Of a stretch of 7,759 nucleotides of DNA, positions 1-6,747 are shown piece after piece. The notes below the pieces were generated by a model. That model made no database searches, was not told where the DNA came from, and was given only the letters and a program-made list of their open reading frames with translations. Every line of letters starts with the position of its first letter. Position 1 is the first letter of the stretch. Origin of the DNA: Patescibacteria group bacterium (GTDB lineage Bacteria > Patescibacteriota > Gracilibacteria > UM-FILTER-43-11); the NCBI GenBank assembly GCA_029260985.1, contig JAJDCE010000145.1, positions 1 to 7,759 of the forward strand, read 5' to 3'. The translations under genes were made by a program, and so were the position numbers.

Positions 1-3000
1 GGCTAAACAAACGATTAAAAAAATATTGCTCCTTGGCTCGGGCGCCTTGAAAATAGGTGAGGCAGGTGAGTTTGATTATTCAGGGAGCCAGGCCATTAAG
101 GCTTTTAAAGAAGAAAAAATCAAGGTGGTGCTGATCAATCCGAATATCGCCACCAATCAAACTTCAAAAGGGCTGGCCGATAAAATCTACTTCCTACCTG
201 TCACACCACATTTTGTTGAAGAGGTGATCAAAAAAGAAAAGCCAGATGCCATCGCCCTCAGTTTTGGCGGACAAACAGCGCTCAATTGCGGAGTAGAACT
301 ATGTGAATCAGGAATTCTAAAAAAATACAAAATCAAAGTATTAGGCACACCGGTAAAATCCATTCAGCTCACCGAGGACCGGCAGCTTTTTAAAGAGGCT
401 TTGGAAGAAATTGGAATAAGATCACCCGTGAGTGAAGCCTGTAAAAACATGGAGCAGTGTAAAAAAGCAGTCAAAAATATTGGATATCCGGTTATGATCC
501 GGGCTGCTTTTGCGCTCGGAGGATTGGGTTCGGGTGTCGCCAGAAACGATAAAGAATTAAAGGCGGTTCTCAGCAAAGCGTTCGCCACCTCGCCACAAGT
601 TTTGATCGAAGAATATTTGAAGGGTTGGAAAGAGATTGAGTATGAAGTGGTGCGTGACGTGAAAGACAATTGCATCACGGTGTGCAATATGGAGAATTTC
701 GATCCACTCGGAATCCACACAGGTGAATCGATTGTGATCGCCCCCAGTCAAACGCTCAATAATCACGAGTACCAAAAACTCCGAAACATCGCCCTCAAAG
801 TCATTCGTCATCTAGGAATTGTAGGAGAATGTAATATCCAATACGCTTTAGATCCAAAGTCAGATGATTATCGGGTGATTGAGGTTAACGCCAGATTATC
901 TCGTTCATCAGCGCTGGCCTCGAAGGCCACGGGTTATCCTTTAGCCTATGTAGCGGCTAAACTGGGCTTAAGCTATGCATTAACCGATCTTAAAAACGCC
1001 GTGACCCGAAAAACATCAGCCTGCTTTGAGCCTGCACTTGATTATGTAGCCCTTAAAGTTCCACGATGGGATCTCAACAAATTCAGAAAGGTTTCCGACC
1101 AAATCACGTCCGAGATGAAATCAGTAGGGGAGATTATGGCATTGGGGAGAAGTTTCGAAGAGGTGCTACAGAAAGGTCTCCGAATGATCCAAGTAGGGGC
1201 TTACGGTTTGGAGCCTGGTTATTTTGATTTCAAAAAACTGGATGAGGCCATTAAAAATCCCACACCTTTCCGGGTATTTGCCTTGGCCTTGGCTTTAGAT
1301 AAGGGCTACAGCGTCCAGAAGCTTCATAGAATGACCGGCATTGACCCCTGGTTTTTGCATAAACTCAAAAACATCCGTAGCTTGGCTAAAAAGGTGAAGG
1401 CGAAAAAAACGCTCACCAATGTATCAACCGATTTAATGAAAACAGTGAAAAAAGCGGGTTTTTCCGATCGACAGATCGGCCTTTTGGTTAAAGAAGAGGA
1501 AGGATTTGTCCGAAAGTACAGAAAGCTTTTGGGTGTGATTCCAGTTGTGAAGCAAATCGATACCCTGGCCGCCGAATTCCCCGCCAGAACCAATTACCTC
1601 TACATGACCTATCATGGCGACAAGGATGATGTGAGTTTCAGCTCACCGCTCACCGCTCACCGCTCAAAGCGCCGAAAGGCTATTGTCCTCGGAAGCGGCC
1701 CATATTGTATCGGCTCCTCCGTAGAATTCGACTGGTGTTGTGTAAACGCCGTTAAAACCCTTCATAAAAAGAAGTATGAGTCGATCATGATCAATTACAA
1801 TCCGGAAACCGTAAGTACGGATTTTGACGAATGCGATAAGCTTTACTTTGATGAGCTCAGCTTAGAAAGGGTGCTCGACATTTACGATAAAGAAAAACCA
1901 AACGGGGTTGTGGTGTCTATGGGGGGTCAGATCCCCAATAACTTAGTGAATAAGCTGGCCAGTTATAAGGTAAAGATGATGGGCACTTCCGCCAAAAATA
2001 TCGATCGTGCTGAAAGCCGGGACAAATTCTCCGCCCTTCTCGATGAATTGGAGGTCGATCAGCCGCAGTGGAAGGCCTTTGTCAAAATTGAAGACGCTTA
2101 CAAGTTTGCCGATCAGGTTGGTTACCCGGTTTTGGTGCGGCCCAGCTACGTTCTTTCGGGTGCAGCCATGCGGGTAGCACACAATCATACCGAATTAGAA
2201 AACTTCCTCGGTAAAGCCGTAAGAATTAATACAGAAGCCCCAGTAGTCATCTCTAAATTCGAAGTGGGAGCCCGTGAAATAGAAATGGACGCCGTGGCCC
2301 ACAAAGGCGATATCCTGATCTATGCGATCTCGGAACACGTCGAAAATGCAGGAGTGCATTCAGGCGATGCCACCATCGTTCTTCCTCCTCAGAAAACCTA
2401 TTTGGAAACCCTTCGCAGGGTCAAAAAAATCGGCAAACAGATCGCCAAATCCCTTAATATCACGGGCCCGTTCAACATTCAGTTCCTGGCTAAGCAAAAC
2501 CGAATTAAAGTGATCGAATGTAATCTTCGTGCCAGTCGCTCCTTCCCATTTGTTTCCAAGGTTACCAAGTACAATTTTATCGAAATCGCCACCAATGCCA
2601 TGCTGGACGACGTAAACAAAAAAGCGGCCTATCAGACGGTAGATTTAGATTATGTTGGGGTCAAATTTCCTCAGTTTTCCTTCCCGCGCCTCAAAGGAGC
2701 CGACCCAGTTCTCGGAGTTGAAATGGCCAGTACAGGGGAGGTTGCTTGTTTCGGAGACGATTTAGGTGAAGCATTCCTAAAGGGATTCCTGGCCACGGGC
2801 GGCCGAATACCAAAAAAGAATATCCTCCTTTCTATCGGTAAACCCGAGGACAAGATGGATATGCTGAACACGGCAAAGCGATTAGTTAAAATGGGTTACA
2901 ACTTGTTCACAACCGGCGGGACTTCAAAATTCCTTTCGGATAACCAGATCAAGACCTCTCGACTTCATAAAGTATCGACCAAAAAATCACCCAATATCAC

Positions 3001-3220
3001 CGAATATCTCGATGGGCAAAAGCTCGATATGGCCATTGTCATCCCAACCAACTACGCCCACGAGGAAACCACCGATGGCTACCTCATTCGCCGAAAAGCC
3101 ATCGACCGCAACATCCCTCTCATCACCAATGTCCAGGTCGCCAAAACCTTCGTCCAAGCTATTCGTGATTACGGGGTAGGGGATTTGAAGATAAAAGAAT
3201 GGTCAGAATATAAAAACTAG
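1..3220 (+). CDS. carB: Carbamoyl-phosphate synthase large subunit (5' end cut by window edge)
   Basis: Makes carbamoyl phosphate from bicarbonate, two ATP and ammonia channelled from the glutaminase subunit CarA; feeds pyrimidine and arginine synthesis in the cytoplasm. The frame is open to the window edge, and base 1 (G) followed by GCT AAA CAA fits the last base of an ATG, giving about 1073 residues, the usual CarB length. The internal TTG at 26 would remove the start of the first beta strand (KKILLLGSG). Order: first ATP-grasp half (LGSGALKIGEAGEF, then RAAFALGGLGSG and EVNARLSRSSALASKATG), oligomerisation region about 400-545, second half from about 560 (GSSVEFDWC, RPSYVLSGAAM, ECNLRASRSFPFVSK), MGS-like regulatory domain from about 940 (TTGGT at 971-975). 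The motifs are those of CAD/CPS1 and Bacteroidota CarB rather than the E. coli type. A heptamer repeat is translated in the linker. carA is not visible; it may lie upstream. Stop TAG. Confidence 0.97.
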   Translation, partial: AKQTIKKILLLGSGALKIGEAGEFDYSGSQAIKAFKEEKIKVVLINPNIATNQTSKGLADKIYFLPVTPHFVEEVIKKEKPDAIALSFGGQTALNCGVELCESGILKKYKIKVLGTPVKSIQLTEDRQLFKEALEEIGIRSPVSEACKNMEQCKKAVKNIGYPVMIRAAFALGGLGSGVARNDKELKAVLSKAFATSPQVLIEEYLKGWKEIEYEVVRDVKDNCITVCNMENFDPLGIHTGESIVIAPSQTLNNHEYQKLRNIALKVIRHLGIVGECNIQYALDPKSDDYRVIEVNARLSRSSALASKATGYPLAYVAAKLGLSYALTDLKNAVTRKTSACFEPALDYVALKVPRWDLNKFRKVSDQITSEMKSVGEIMALGRSFEEVLQKGLRMIQVGAYGLEPGYFDFKKLDEAIKNPTPFRVFALALALDKGYSVQKLHRMTGIDPWFLHKLKNIRSLAKKVKAKKTLTNVSTDLMKTVKKAGFSDRQIGLLVKEEEGFVRKYRKLLGVIPVVKQIDTLAAEFPARTNYLYMTYHGDKDDVSFSSPLTAHRSKRRKAIVLGSGPYCIGSSVEFDWCCVNAVKTLHKKKYESIMINYNPETVSTDFDECDKLYFDELSLERVLDIYDKEKPNGVVVSMGGQIPNNLVNKLASYKVKMMGTSAKNIDRAESRDKFSALLDELEVDQPQWKAFVKIEDAYKFADQVGYPVLVRPSYVLSGAAMRVAHNHTELENFLGKAVRINTEAPVVISKFEVGAREIEMDAVAHKGDILIYAISEHVENAGVHSGDATIVLPPQKTYLETLRRVKKIGKQIAKSLNITGPFNIQFLAKQNRIKVIECNLRASRSFPFVSKVTKYNFIEIATNAMLDDVNKKAAYQTVDLDYVGVKFPQFSFPRLKGADPVLGVEMASTGEVACFGDDLGEAFLKGFLATGGRIPKKNILLSIGKPEDKMDMLNTAKRLVKMGYNLFTTGGTSKFLSDNQIKTSRLHKVSTKKSPNITEYLDGQKLDMAIVIPTNYAHEETTDGYLIRRKAIDRNIPLITNVQVAKTFVQAIRDYGVGDLKIKEWSEYKN
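1641..1668 (+). repeat. Translated heptamer array (GCTCACC x3 plus GCTCAAA) in carB linker
   Basis: Three exact tandem copies of GCTCACC are followed by a fourth unit with two changes. They encode about residues 548-557 (SSPLTAHRSK), exactly between the end of the first synthetase half (TNYLYMTYHG) and the start of the second (KAIVLGSG). Because 7 is not a multiple of 3, each unit is read in a different frame; three units add seven codons and keep the frame. Confidence 0.85.
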
Positions 3221-3250
3221 GCACAATAATCAATGTACAGTAATTCTGGA

Positions 3251-3282
3251 GCGGCAAAGGCCGCGACTGACGTTTTTAACGT
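3251..3282 (+). other. Two small adjacent hairpins after carB
   Basis: GCGGC (3251-3255) pairs with GCCGC (3260-3264) over a 4-base loop. ACGTT (3270-3274) pairs with AACGT (3278-3282). A five-base T run lies inside the second hairpin, so a weak terminator about 30 bases after the carB stop is possible, but the stem-to-T distance is poor. Confidence 0.3.
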
Positions 3283-3324
3283 AATGATGCTTTTATGTAT
3301 TAACTGATTGTTTTTAACACGCTT

Positions 3325-3352
3325 CCTTCTTTTTTTGTGTAAAAAAAGAAGG
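3325..3352. terminator. Perfect 12-bp A/T-rich hairpin, possible bidirectional terminator
   Basis: CCTTC followed by seven T pairs perfectly with seven A followed by GAAGG across the loop GTGT (3337-3340). In either direction the transcript contains a U run in one arm, but no U run follows the stem, so it is not a textbook intrinsic terminator. Its place between convergent genes makes a role in ending or stabilising transcripts reasonable; it could equally be the end of the adjoining repeat element. Confidence 0.4.
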
Positions 3353-3455
3353 CAAAAAACCATTGGGGGTCTCAAAACCAAACCCAACAATGTACTCTAT
3401 CTCAACTTTGGGCAGAGTTTCGACCCCCAAACCCCCATTTTTCCTTGGTTTTTTC
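3341..3455. repeat. Foldback element, copy A (115 nt)
   Basis: Starts with seven A and GAAGGCA, then GGGGGTC (3365-3371), which pairs with GACCCCC (3422-3428). The pairing extends to TTGGGGGTC against GACCCCCAA, with an inner AAAC/GTTT step. Outer arms AAAAAACC (3354-3361) and GGTTTTTT (3447-3454) also pair. The same order of landmarks and nearly the same length recur in copy B. The T run after the stem could act as a plus-strand terminator for carB. Confidence 0.5.
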
Positions 3456-3558
3456 TTTGTACATTCAAATAAGAACTCAACTGTTTAATAATGGTTGAGC
3501 CTCAGTGGCACCGACGAACGTCAGCCCTTTACGACACTGACCTAGTTAGATGTACATC

Positions 3559-3670
3559 AAAAAAAAGAAAGCACAAATAGGGGGTCCGGGGGAAACGGCC
3601 GTGACGATTGGATAGGCTACTTGGAGAAAACGATGATTACACGGCTCGTGATCCCCCCGGTGGTTTTTTC
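3559..3670. repeat. Foldback element, copy B (112 nt)
   Basis: Begins with eight A and GAAAGCA, then GGGGGTC, and ends GATCCCCCC followed by GGTTTTTTC, matching the landmarks of copy A in the same orientation. Its own stem is stronger: CCGGGGG (3586-3592) pairs with CCCCCGG (3654-3660), and GCCGTG (3598-3603) with CACGGC (3640-3645). TGG and six T follow the stem on the plus strand. On the minus strand the A run becomes a U run beyond the other arm. It could therefore stop transcripts arriving from either gene. Confidence 0.5.
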
Positions 3671-3699
3671 ATCCGTTTTTTGCCACCAAAAAATGGATG
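3670..3699. terminator. 13-bp A/T-rich hairpin near the yqeY end
   Basis: CATCCGTTTTTTG pairs with CAAAAAATGGATG over a 4-base loop (CCAC), with one G-T pair. It lies about 75 bases beyond the yqeY stop. On the minus strand a long pyrimidine-rich tract (complement of 3712-3736) precedes it. A role in ending the gdh-yqeY transcript is plausible, but the U-rich tract comes before the stem instead of after it. Confidence 0.35.
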
Positions 3700-3772
3700 C
3701 CCGCCTGGCGAAGGCAAAAAGAAAAATAAAAAGAAACGTCCTGATGGTCCGTAGATTGGTTATTATGCGGAA

Positions 3773-4216
3773 TTAGCCCAACAACTCCCTCACCACCTTA
3801 TTCACCAATCCTCCATCAGCCTGCCCTTTTAACTTACCCATCACAGCACCCATCACCTTACCAAAGTCCTGAGGCCCGGCAGGTTTAACTTGGTCGACAA
3901 CCTCCTGAACAGCTGTTTTTACTTGATCCTCACTCATCTGCTCCGGCATGTATTTTTCAAGTATCTTTATCTCAGCCAGCTCTTTTTGCGCAGCGTCCTC
4001 ATTCCCACCCTTATGAAAGCCTTCAGCAGCCTCTTTTCGCTGTTTTACACCTTTTTTAACAAGGTCTATTACAATCTCATCCGTAACTTCTTTATCAGCC
4101 CCGCTGACTTCATATTTCATAATATCAGCTTTGAGCATCCTGAGAGTGCTTAGTTTTAGCTCCTCCTTTGCCTTCATCGCCTCAGTCAGATCAGTAATAA
4201 TTTGTTGCTTAAGCAT
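3773..4216 (-). CDS. yqeY: GatB/YqeY domain protein
   Basis: A 147-residue cytoplasmic protein of the YqeY family, full length for the family. The N-terminal helical part (about 1-90) carries the LSTLRMLKADIMKYEV stretch. The C-terminal part (about 97-147) resembles the tail of GatB, the tRNA amidotransferase subunit, with DFGKVMGAVMGKLKGQADGG followed by LVNKVVRELL. YqeY is proposed to act with tRNA or in tRNA-dependent amidation, but its true role is not established. The ATG at 4214-4216 gives the normal N-terminus (MLKQQIITDLTEAMKAK). The 20 bases before it show no Shine-Dalgarno. It lies 61 bases downstream of gdh in the same direction, so co-transcription is likely; an octamer repeat fills half of that gap. 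Stop TAA. Confidence 0.94.
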   Translation of the reverse strand: MLKQQIITDLTEAMKAKEELKLSTLRMLKADIMKYEVSGADKEVTDEIVIDLVKKGVKQRKEAAEGFHKGGNEDAAQKELAEIKILEKYMPEQMSEDQVKTAVQEVVDQVKPAGPQDFGKVMGAVMGKLKGQADGGLVNKVVRELLG

Positions 4217-4242
4217 AAGTATTTATGAGTTTAACGATTAAA

Positions 4243-4274
4243 TAGAACATTAGAAAAATAGCCAAATAGAGCAA
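4243..4274. repeat. Degenerate octamer array (TAGNNNAN x4) between gdh and yqeY
   Basis: Four units in exact 8-base register on the plus strand: TAGAACAT, TAGAAAAA, TAGCCAAA, TAGAGCAA. The array ends three bases from the gdh stop codon. It occupies about half of the 61-base spacer; the remainder toward yqeY is A/T-rich with no recognisable site. Confidence 0.6.
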
Positions 4275-4277
4275 TGG

Positions 4278-5543
4278 TTATTTATTATAAACCTTACACC
4301 TCAAATGTGCCCCGCTTCCTCTCAACTTCTTCGCCTTATCCAAGCGGTCAAAAGCTGAAACATAAGCCGCCATACGCATCGTAGAGTTGTACTTTTGCTG
4401 GAAACCGAGGATTCGATTGAGGGACTCGATCATCACCCGCTTCAGCTTGGTCTGAACTTCCTCAAGTGGCCAATAATACATTAAGTGATTTTGAAGCCAT
4501 TCAAAGTAAGAAACCGTTACACCACCCGCATTGGCAAGAATATCAGGAATGACCACAGTACCATTTTTAGTTAGATATTCATCGGCTTCAGCCGTGGTTG
4601 GCCCATTCGCCAATTCGAGAATGATTTTAGCCTTTATATTCTTCATATTCTCCTCCGTCACCTGATTTTCCATCGCCGCCAACACAAGTACATCACAAGA
4701 TTTTTCAAGTAGTTCCTCATTGGTAATAGGTGTACCTAGATTACACGCTTGAACCGTTCCTTTCTCTTGCTTAGCCTTATCGATACACTGCGGATCCAGT
4801 CCTCCCTCGGAGTAAAGGCCACCTTTAGAATCACTGATACCGGTGATGATATAGCTCATACTATGAAGAATTTCAGCGGCATATTTACCGGCGTTCCCGA
4901 ATCCTTGAATAACCACTTTGGTAGTCGATGCATCCATATTATTATTTTTCATATATTCCTCCAGAACATACGCACCTCCCTGGGCAGTAGCGGTTCCACG
5001 CCCCAAAGATCCACCCACTTCAATTGGTTTTCCAGTCACAACACCAGGCCGGTACTGGCTGACGAGCCGACTGTATTCATCCATAAACCACGCCATCATC
5101 TGAGGAGTTGTGTACATATCGGGCGCAGGGATGTCGTGCTCAGGCCCAATCACCTGATAAATCGCCTGAACATATTTGCGGGTAAGTCGTTCTAATTCAC
5201 CCTCAGACATCTCTTTGGTATTACAGCAAACCCCTCCTTTCCCACCTCCGTAAGGAATGCCCACTACGGCACATTTAAAGGTCATTTCAGTTGCAAGTGC
5301 TTTGACTTCATCCAAATCAACCTGAGGAAAATATCGAACCCCTCCTTTAAAGGGGCCTCGCAGTTCAGAGTGTTGAACCCGATAAGCTTCAAAGTACTCC
5401 ATCCGTCCATCATCCATTCTTACTGGTAGGTTAACCATAAGGGTTTTTTGAGGGTGGGAAAGAGTATCAAGGGTTTCTTGATCTAAATTCATCAGCTTCG
5501 CTGATTTGTTCATGTTTTTAAGGGTATTTTCGTAAAAACTCAT
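4278..5543 (-). CDS. Glutamate dehydrogenase (Glu/Leu/Phe/Val family)
   Basis: Interconverts glutamate with 2-oxoglutarate plus ammonium using NAD(P); 421 residues, the usual size of the hexameric bacterial/archaeal enzyme. The substrate-binding and catalytic set is complete: K66 (GPFKGGVR), K90 (MTFKCA), K102 (GGGKGG) and D142 (PAPD), in the same mutual spacing as K89, K113, K125 and D165 of the Clostridium symbiosum enzyme. The Rossmann fold starts at about 208 with GFGNAG (214-219); ANAGGVTVSYFEW at about 337-349 is typical. The coenzyme cannot be assigned. Oddities: GGSLGRGTATAQGG has Gly at 183, where I would expect Asp or Glu, and about 12 residues follow the LRG that usually sits near the C-terminus. 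The ATG at 5541-5543 fits the family start. A 16-bp palindrome lies just upstream. The substrate could in principle be another amino acid. Stop TAA. Confidence 0.94.
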   Translation of the reverse strand: MSFYENTLKNMNKSAKLMNLDQETLDTLSHPQKTLMVNLPVRMDDGRMEYFEAYRVQHSELRGPFKGGVRYFPQVDLDEVKALATEMTFKCAVVGIPYGGGKGGVCCNTKEMSEGELERLTRKYVQAIYQVIGPEHDIPAPDMYTTPQMMAWFMDEYSRLVSQYRPGVVTGKPIEVGGSLGRGTATAQGGAYVLEEYMKNNNMDASTTKVVIQGFGNAGKYAAEILHSMSYIITGISDSKGGLYSEGGLDPQCIDKAKQEKGTVQACNLGTPITNEELLEKSCDVLVLAAMENQVTEENMKNIKAKIILELANGPTTAEADEYLTKNGTVVIPDILANAGGVTVSYFEWLQNHLMYYWPLEEVQTKLKRVMIESLNRILGFQQKYNSTMRMAAYVSAFDRLDKAKKLRGSGAHLRCKVYNK

Positions 5544-5548
5544 TTTCT

Positions 5549-5564
5549 TATTTATTAATAAATA
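5549..5564. promoter_or_regulatory. Perfect 16-bp A/T palindrome before gdh
   Basis: TATTTATTAATAAATA is a perfect palindrome ending 5 bases before the gdh ATG. It could be an operator, part of an A/T-rich promoter, or an unstructured A/T leader that helps initiation where no Shine-Dalgarno exists. No known regulator site is recognised. Confidence 0.35.
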
Positions 5565-5571
5565 TTTTTTT

Positions 5572-5629
5572 GGACTAAGGACTATGAACTAAGTAGCAAA
5601 CCTAGTCCTTAGTCCCTAGTTCCTAGTCC
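5572..5629. repeat. Inverted heptamer arrays between alr and gdh
   Basis: On the plus strand three units GGACTAA, GGACTAT, GAACTAA (5572-5592) face four inverted units CTAGTCC, TTAGTCC, CTAGTTC, CTAGTCC (5602-5629) across a 9-base spacer. In the minus-strand mRNA the arms can form a stem of up to 21 positions with two mismatches and several G-U pairs. The alr stop codon (CTA at 5623-5625) forms the first three bases of the outermost unit. A seven-base A run, not a U run, follows the stem in the mRNA, so it does not look like an intrinsic terminator. Confidence 0.8.
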
Positions 5630-6747
5630 CGAAGAACGCGTGGAATTCGTTCGTTAATTCGGGTCGTCACTTCATAATTAATCGTATGAGACAGCTCTCC
5701 GATTTCTTCAGCTGTGACTTGGTTCTTCCCCTGCTTCCCCAGTAACACTACTTCATCTTCCAACCTTACGTCAGTAGCTTTGGTCACATCCACCATAATC
5801 ATATTCATGCAAACGCGGCCAATTACAGGGCATTTACACCCTCGAATAAGTACATTGCCCTTATTGCTCAGCTGACGGACAAAGCCATCATAATACCCAA
5901 CCGGTAATACGGCAATTTTTCCATGATGCGGCATTTCGTAAGTGCAGCCATAACCAACTAATGAACCCTTTTTCACCTCCTTAATTTGAGCAACAACTGT
6001 TTTCCAGGTCATGGCGGGTTCAAGTTCAATATCAATTCCGGCACGCTTGGCGGCTTTTTGGGTTTTATCACTCGGCCACAAGCCATAAGTTCCAATGCCA
6101 ATCCGTACAAAGTTAAAATAAGCTTCAGGTAGCAAGATGGTAGCAGCCGTATTGGCACAATGGTGAAAATGAGGGGCTAGCCCTTCGGTCTCAAGCAAGT
6201 GAATGGCTTCCTTGAATTGCTTCAGCTGATACAGTGCATACTGATGATTGACCCGATCCTCCAGATTCGCAAAGTGTGTTGAAATTCCTTTTAGTTCAAC
6301 ATTTTTAGATTGCTTAAGTAATTTAACGAACTTTGGAAGATCCTCCAAGCTCACTCCCTGCCTATGATTCCCCGTCTCAATCTTTAAATGAATTTTGAAT
6401 TTTTTAATCTTGTAATCTTCTAATTTTCTAATCGTTTCAAGATTATAAACAACAAACTCAGTATTTGTCGGCAGATCAGGCAAGGCAGATAGGGGCGTAT
6501 ATCCAATGATCAGAATCGGTAATCTTACTCCAGCTTCACGTAATTCTTTAGCCTCAAAAGGTGCATTCACGCATAAATAGTCAGCACCATTTGCTTCCAA
6601 AACCTTCGAAACTTCAATAAGACCATGGCCATAAGCATTCGCCTTTACCGCGGGAGCTAAAATAACCTCCTTACCCACAAGTTTGCGAAAAGTTTTCAAA
6701 TTATGAACCAATGCCTTTTTTGAGATTTCTATCCAGCTTAATTCCAT
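5623..6747 (-). CDS. alr: Alanine racemase
   Basis: PLP enzyme making D-alanine from L-alanine for peptidoglycan; 374 residues, full length. The N-terminal TIM barrel carries the PLP lysine K35 (AVKANAYGHG), K122 and R129 (LKIETGNHRQG) and R215 (FVRIGIGTYG). The C-terminal beta domain carries the catalytic tyrosine Y266 (LVGYGCTY), Y285 (GYYDGF), C313-M314 (GRVCM) and Y358. These match K39, K129, R136, R219, Y265, Y284, C311-M312 and Y354 of the Geobacillus enzyme. The Asp usual after CM is N315. The ATG at 6745-6747 is directly preceded by a TTAGTCC heptamer, with no Shine-Dalgarno. Its TAG stop lies within another heptamer. An octamer repeat is translated at about residues 105-118. Same direction as ftsL, 63 bases downstream, so it may continue the division/wall cluster or have its own promoter. 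Confidence 0.96.
   Translation of the reverse strand: MELSWIEISKKALVHNLKTFRKLVGKEVILAPAVKANAYGHGLIEVSKVLEANGADYLCVNAPFEAKELREAGVRLPILIIGYTPLSALPDLPTNTEFVVYNLETIRKLEDYKIKKFKIHLKIETGNHRQGVSLEDLPKFVKLLKQSKNVELKGISTHFANLEDRVNHQYALYQLKQFKEAIHLLETEGLAPHFHHCANTAATILLPEAYFNFVRIGIGTYGLWPSDKTQKAAKRAGIDIELEPAMTWKTVVAQIKEVKKGSLVGYGCTYEMPHHGKIAVLPVGYYDGFVRQLSNKGNVLIRGCKCPVIGRVCMNMIMVDVTKATDVRLEDEVVLLGKQGKNQVTAEEIGELSHTINYEVTTRINERIPRVLRD
6394..6433 (-). repeat. Octamer array translated within alr
   Basis: Read on the minus strand, five consecutive 8-base units run GATTAGAA, AATTAGAA, GATTACAA, GATTAAAA, AATTCAAA (consensus GATTANAA). They encode the lysine-rich stretch around RKLEDYKIKKFK, just before the conserved KIETG strand. 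The protein does not look longer than other racemases here, so it may be drift of coding sequence toward a repeat rather than an insertion. Confidence 0.55.

Larger units (their letters stand above)
3221..3772. other. Gene-free convergent spacer rich in hairpins
   Basis: About 550 bases lie between the converging carB and yqeY genes with no credible reading frame and no tRNA or rRNA pattern. The stretch is filled with inverted repeats: a small G/C hairpin, a perfect A/T hairpin, two similar foldback elements and another A/T hairpin near yqeY. TGTACA occurs three times. Long A or T runs next to the stems suggest that transcription from both sides could end here. The overall look is that of decayed repeat elements rather than a gene. 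Confidence 0.7.

Noticed and set aside
26..28. TTG at 26 as the carB start
   Set aside because: The frame is open to the window edge, the upstream codons encode the expected first beta strand, and base 1 fits the end of an ATG.
364..811. Minus-strand open frames within carB
   Set aside because: They are antisense shadows of conserved ATP-grasp sequence with no family resemblance.
3501..3541. tRNA or small structured RNA with TCAGTG/CACTGA arms
   Set aside because: Only a 6-bp closing stem is visible; there is no anticodon arm, T-arm motif or CCA end, and no family was recognised.
3890..4153. Plus-strand open frame opposite yqeY with hydrophobic runs
   Set aside because: The hydrophobicity is the reverse complement of a Lys/Glu-rich helical protein; yqeY is the clear gene.
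4749..5195. Plus-strand open frame of 148 codons opposite gdh
   Set aside because: It lies entirely antisense to a complete, motif-rich GDH, has no recognisable domain and includes a second shorter overlapping frame of the same kind.
5572..5629. Heptamer arrays as a CRISPR
   Set aside because: Units are 7 bases, contiguous, degenerate and inverted, with no 30-40 base spacers and no cas genes.
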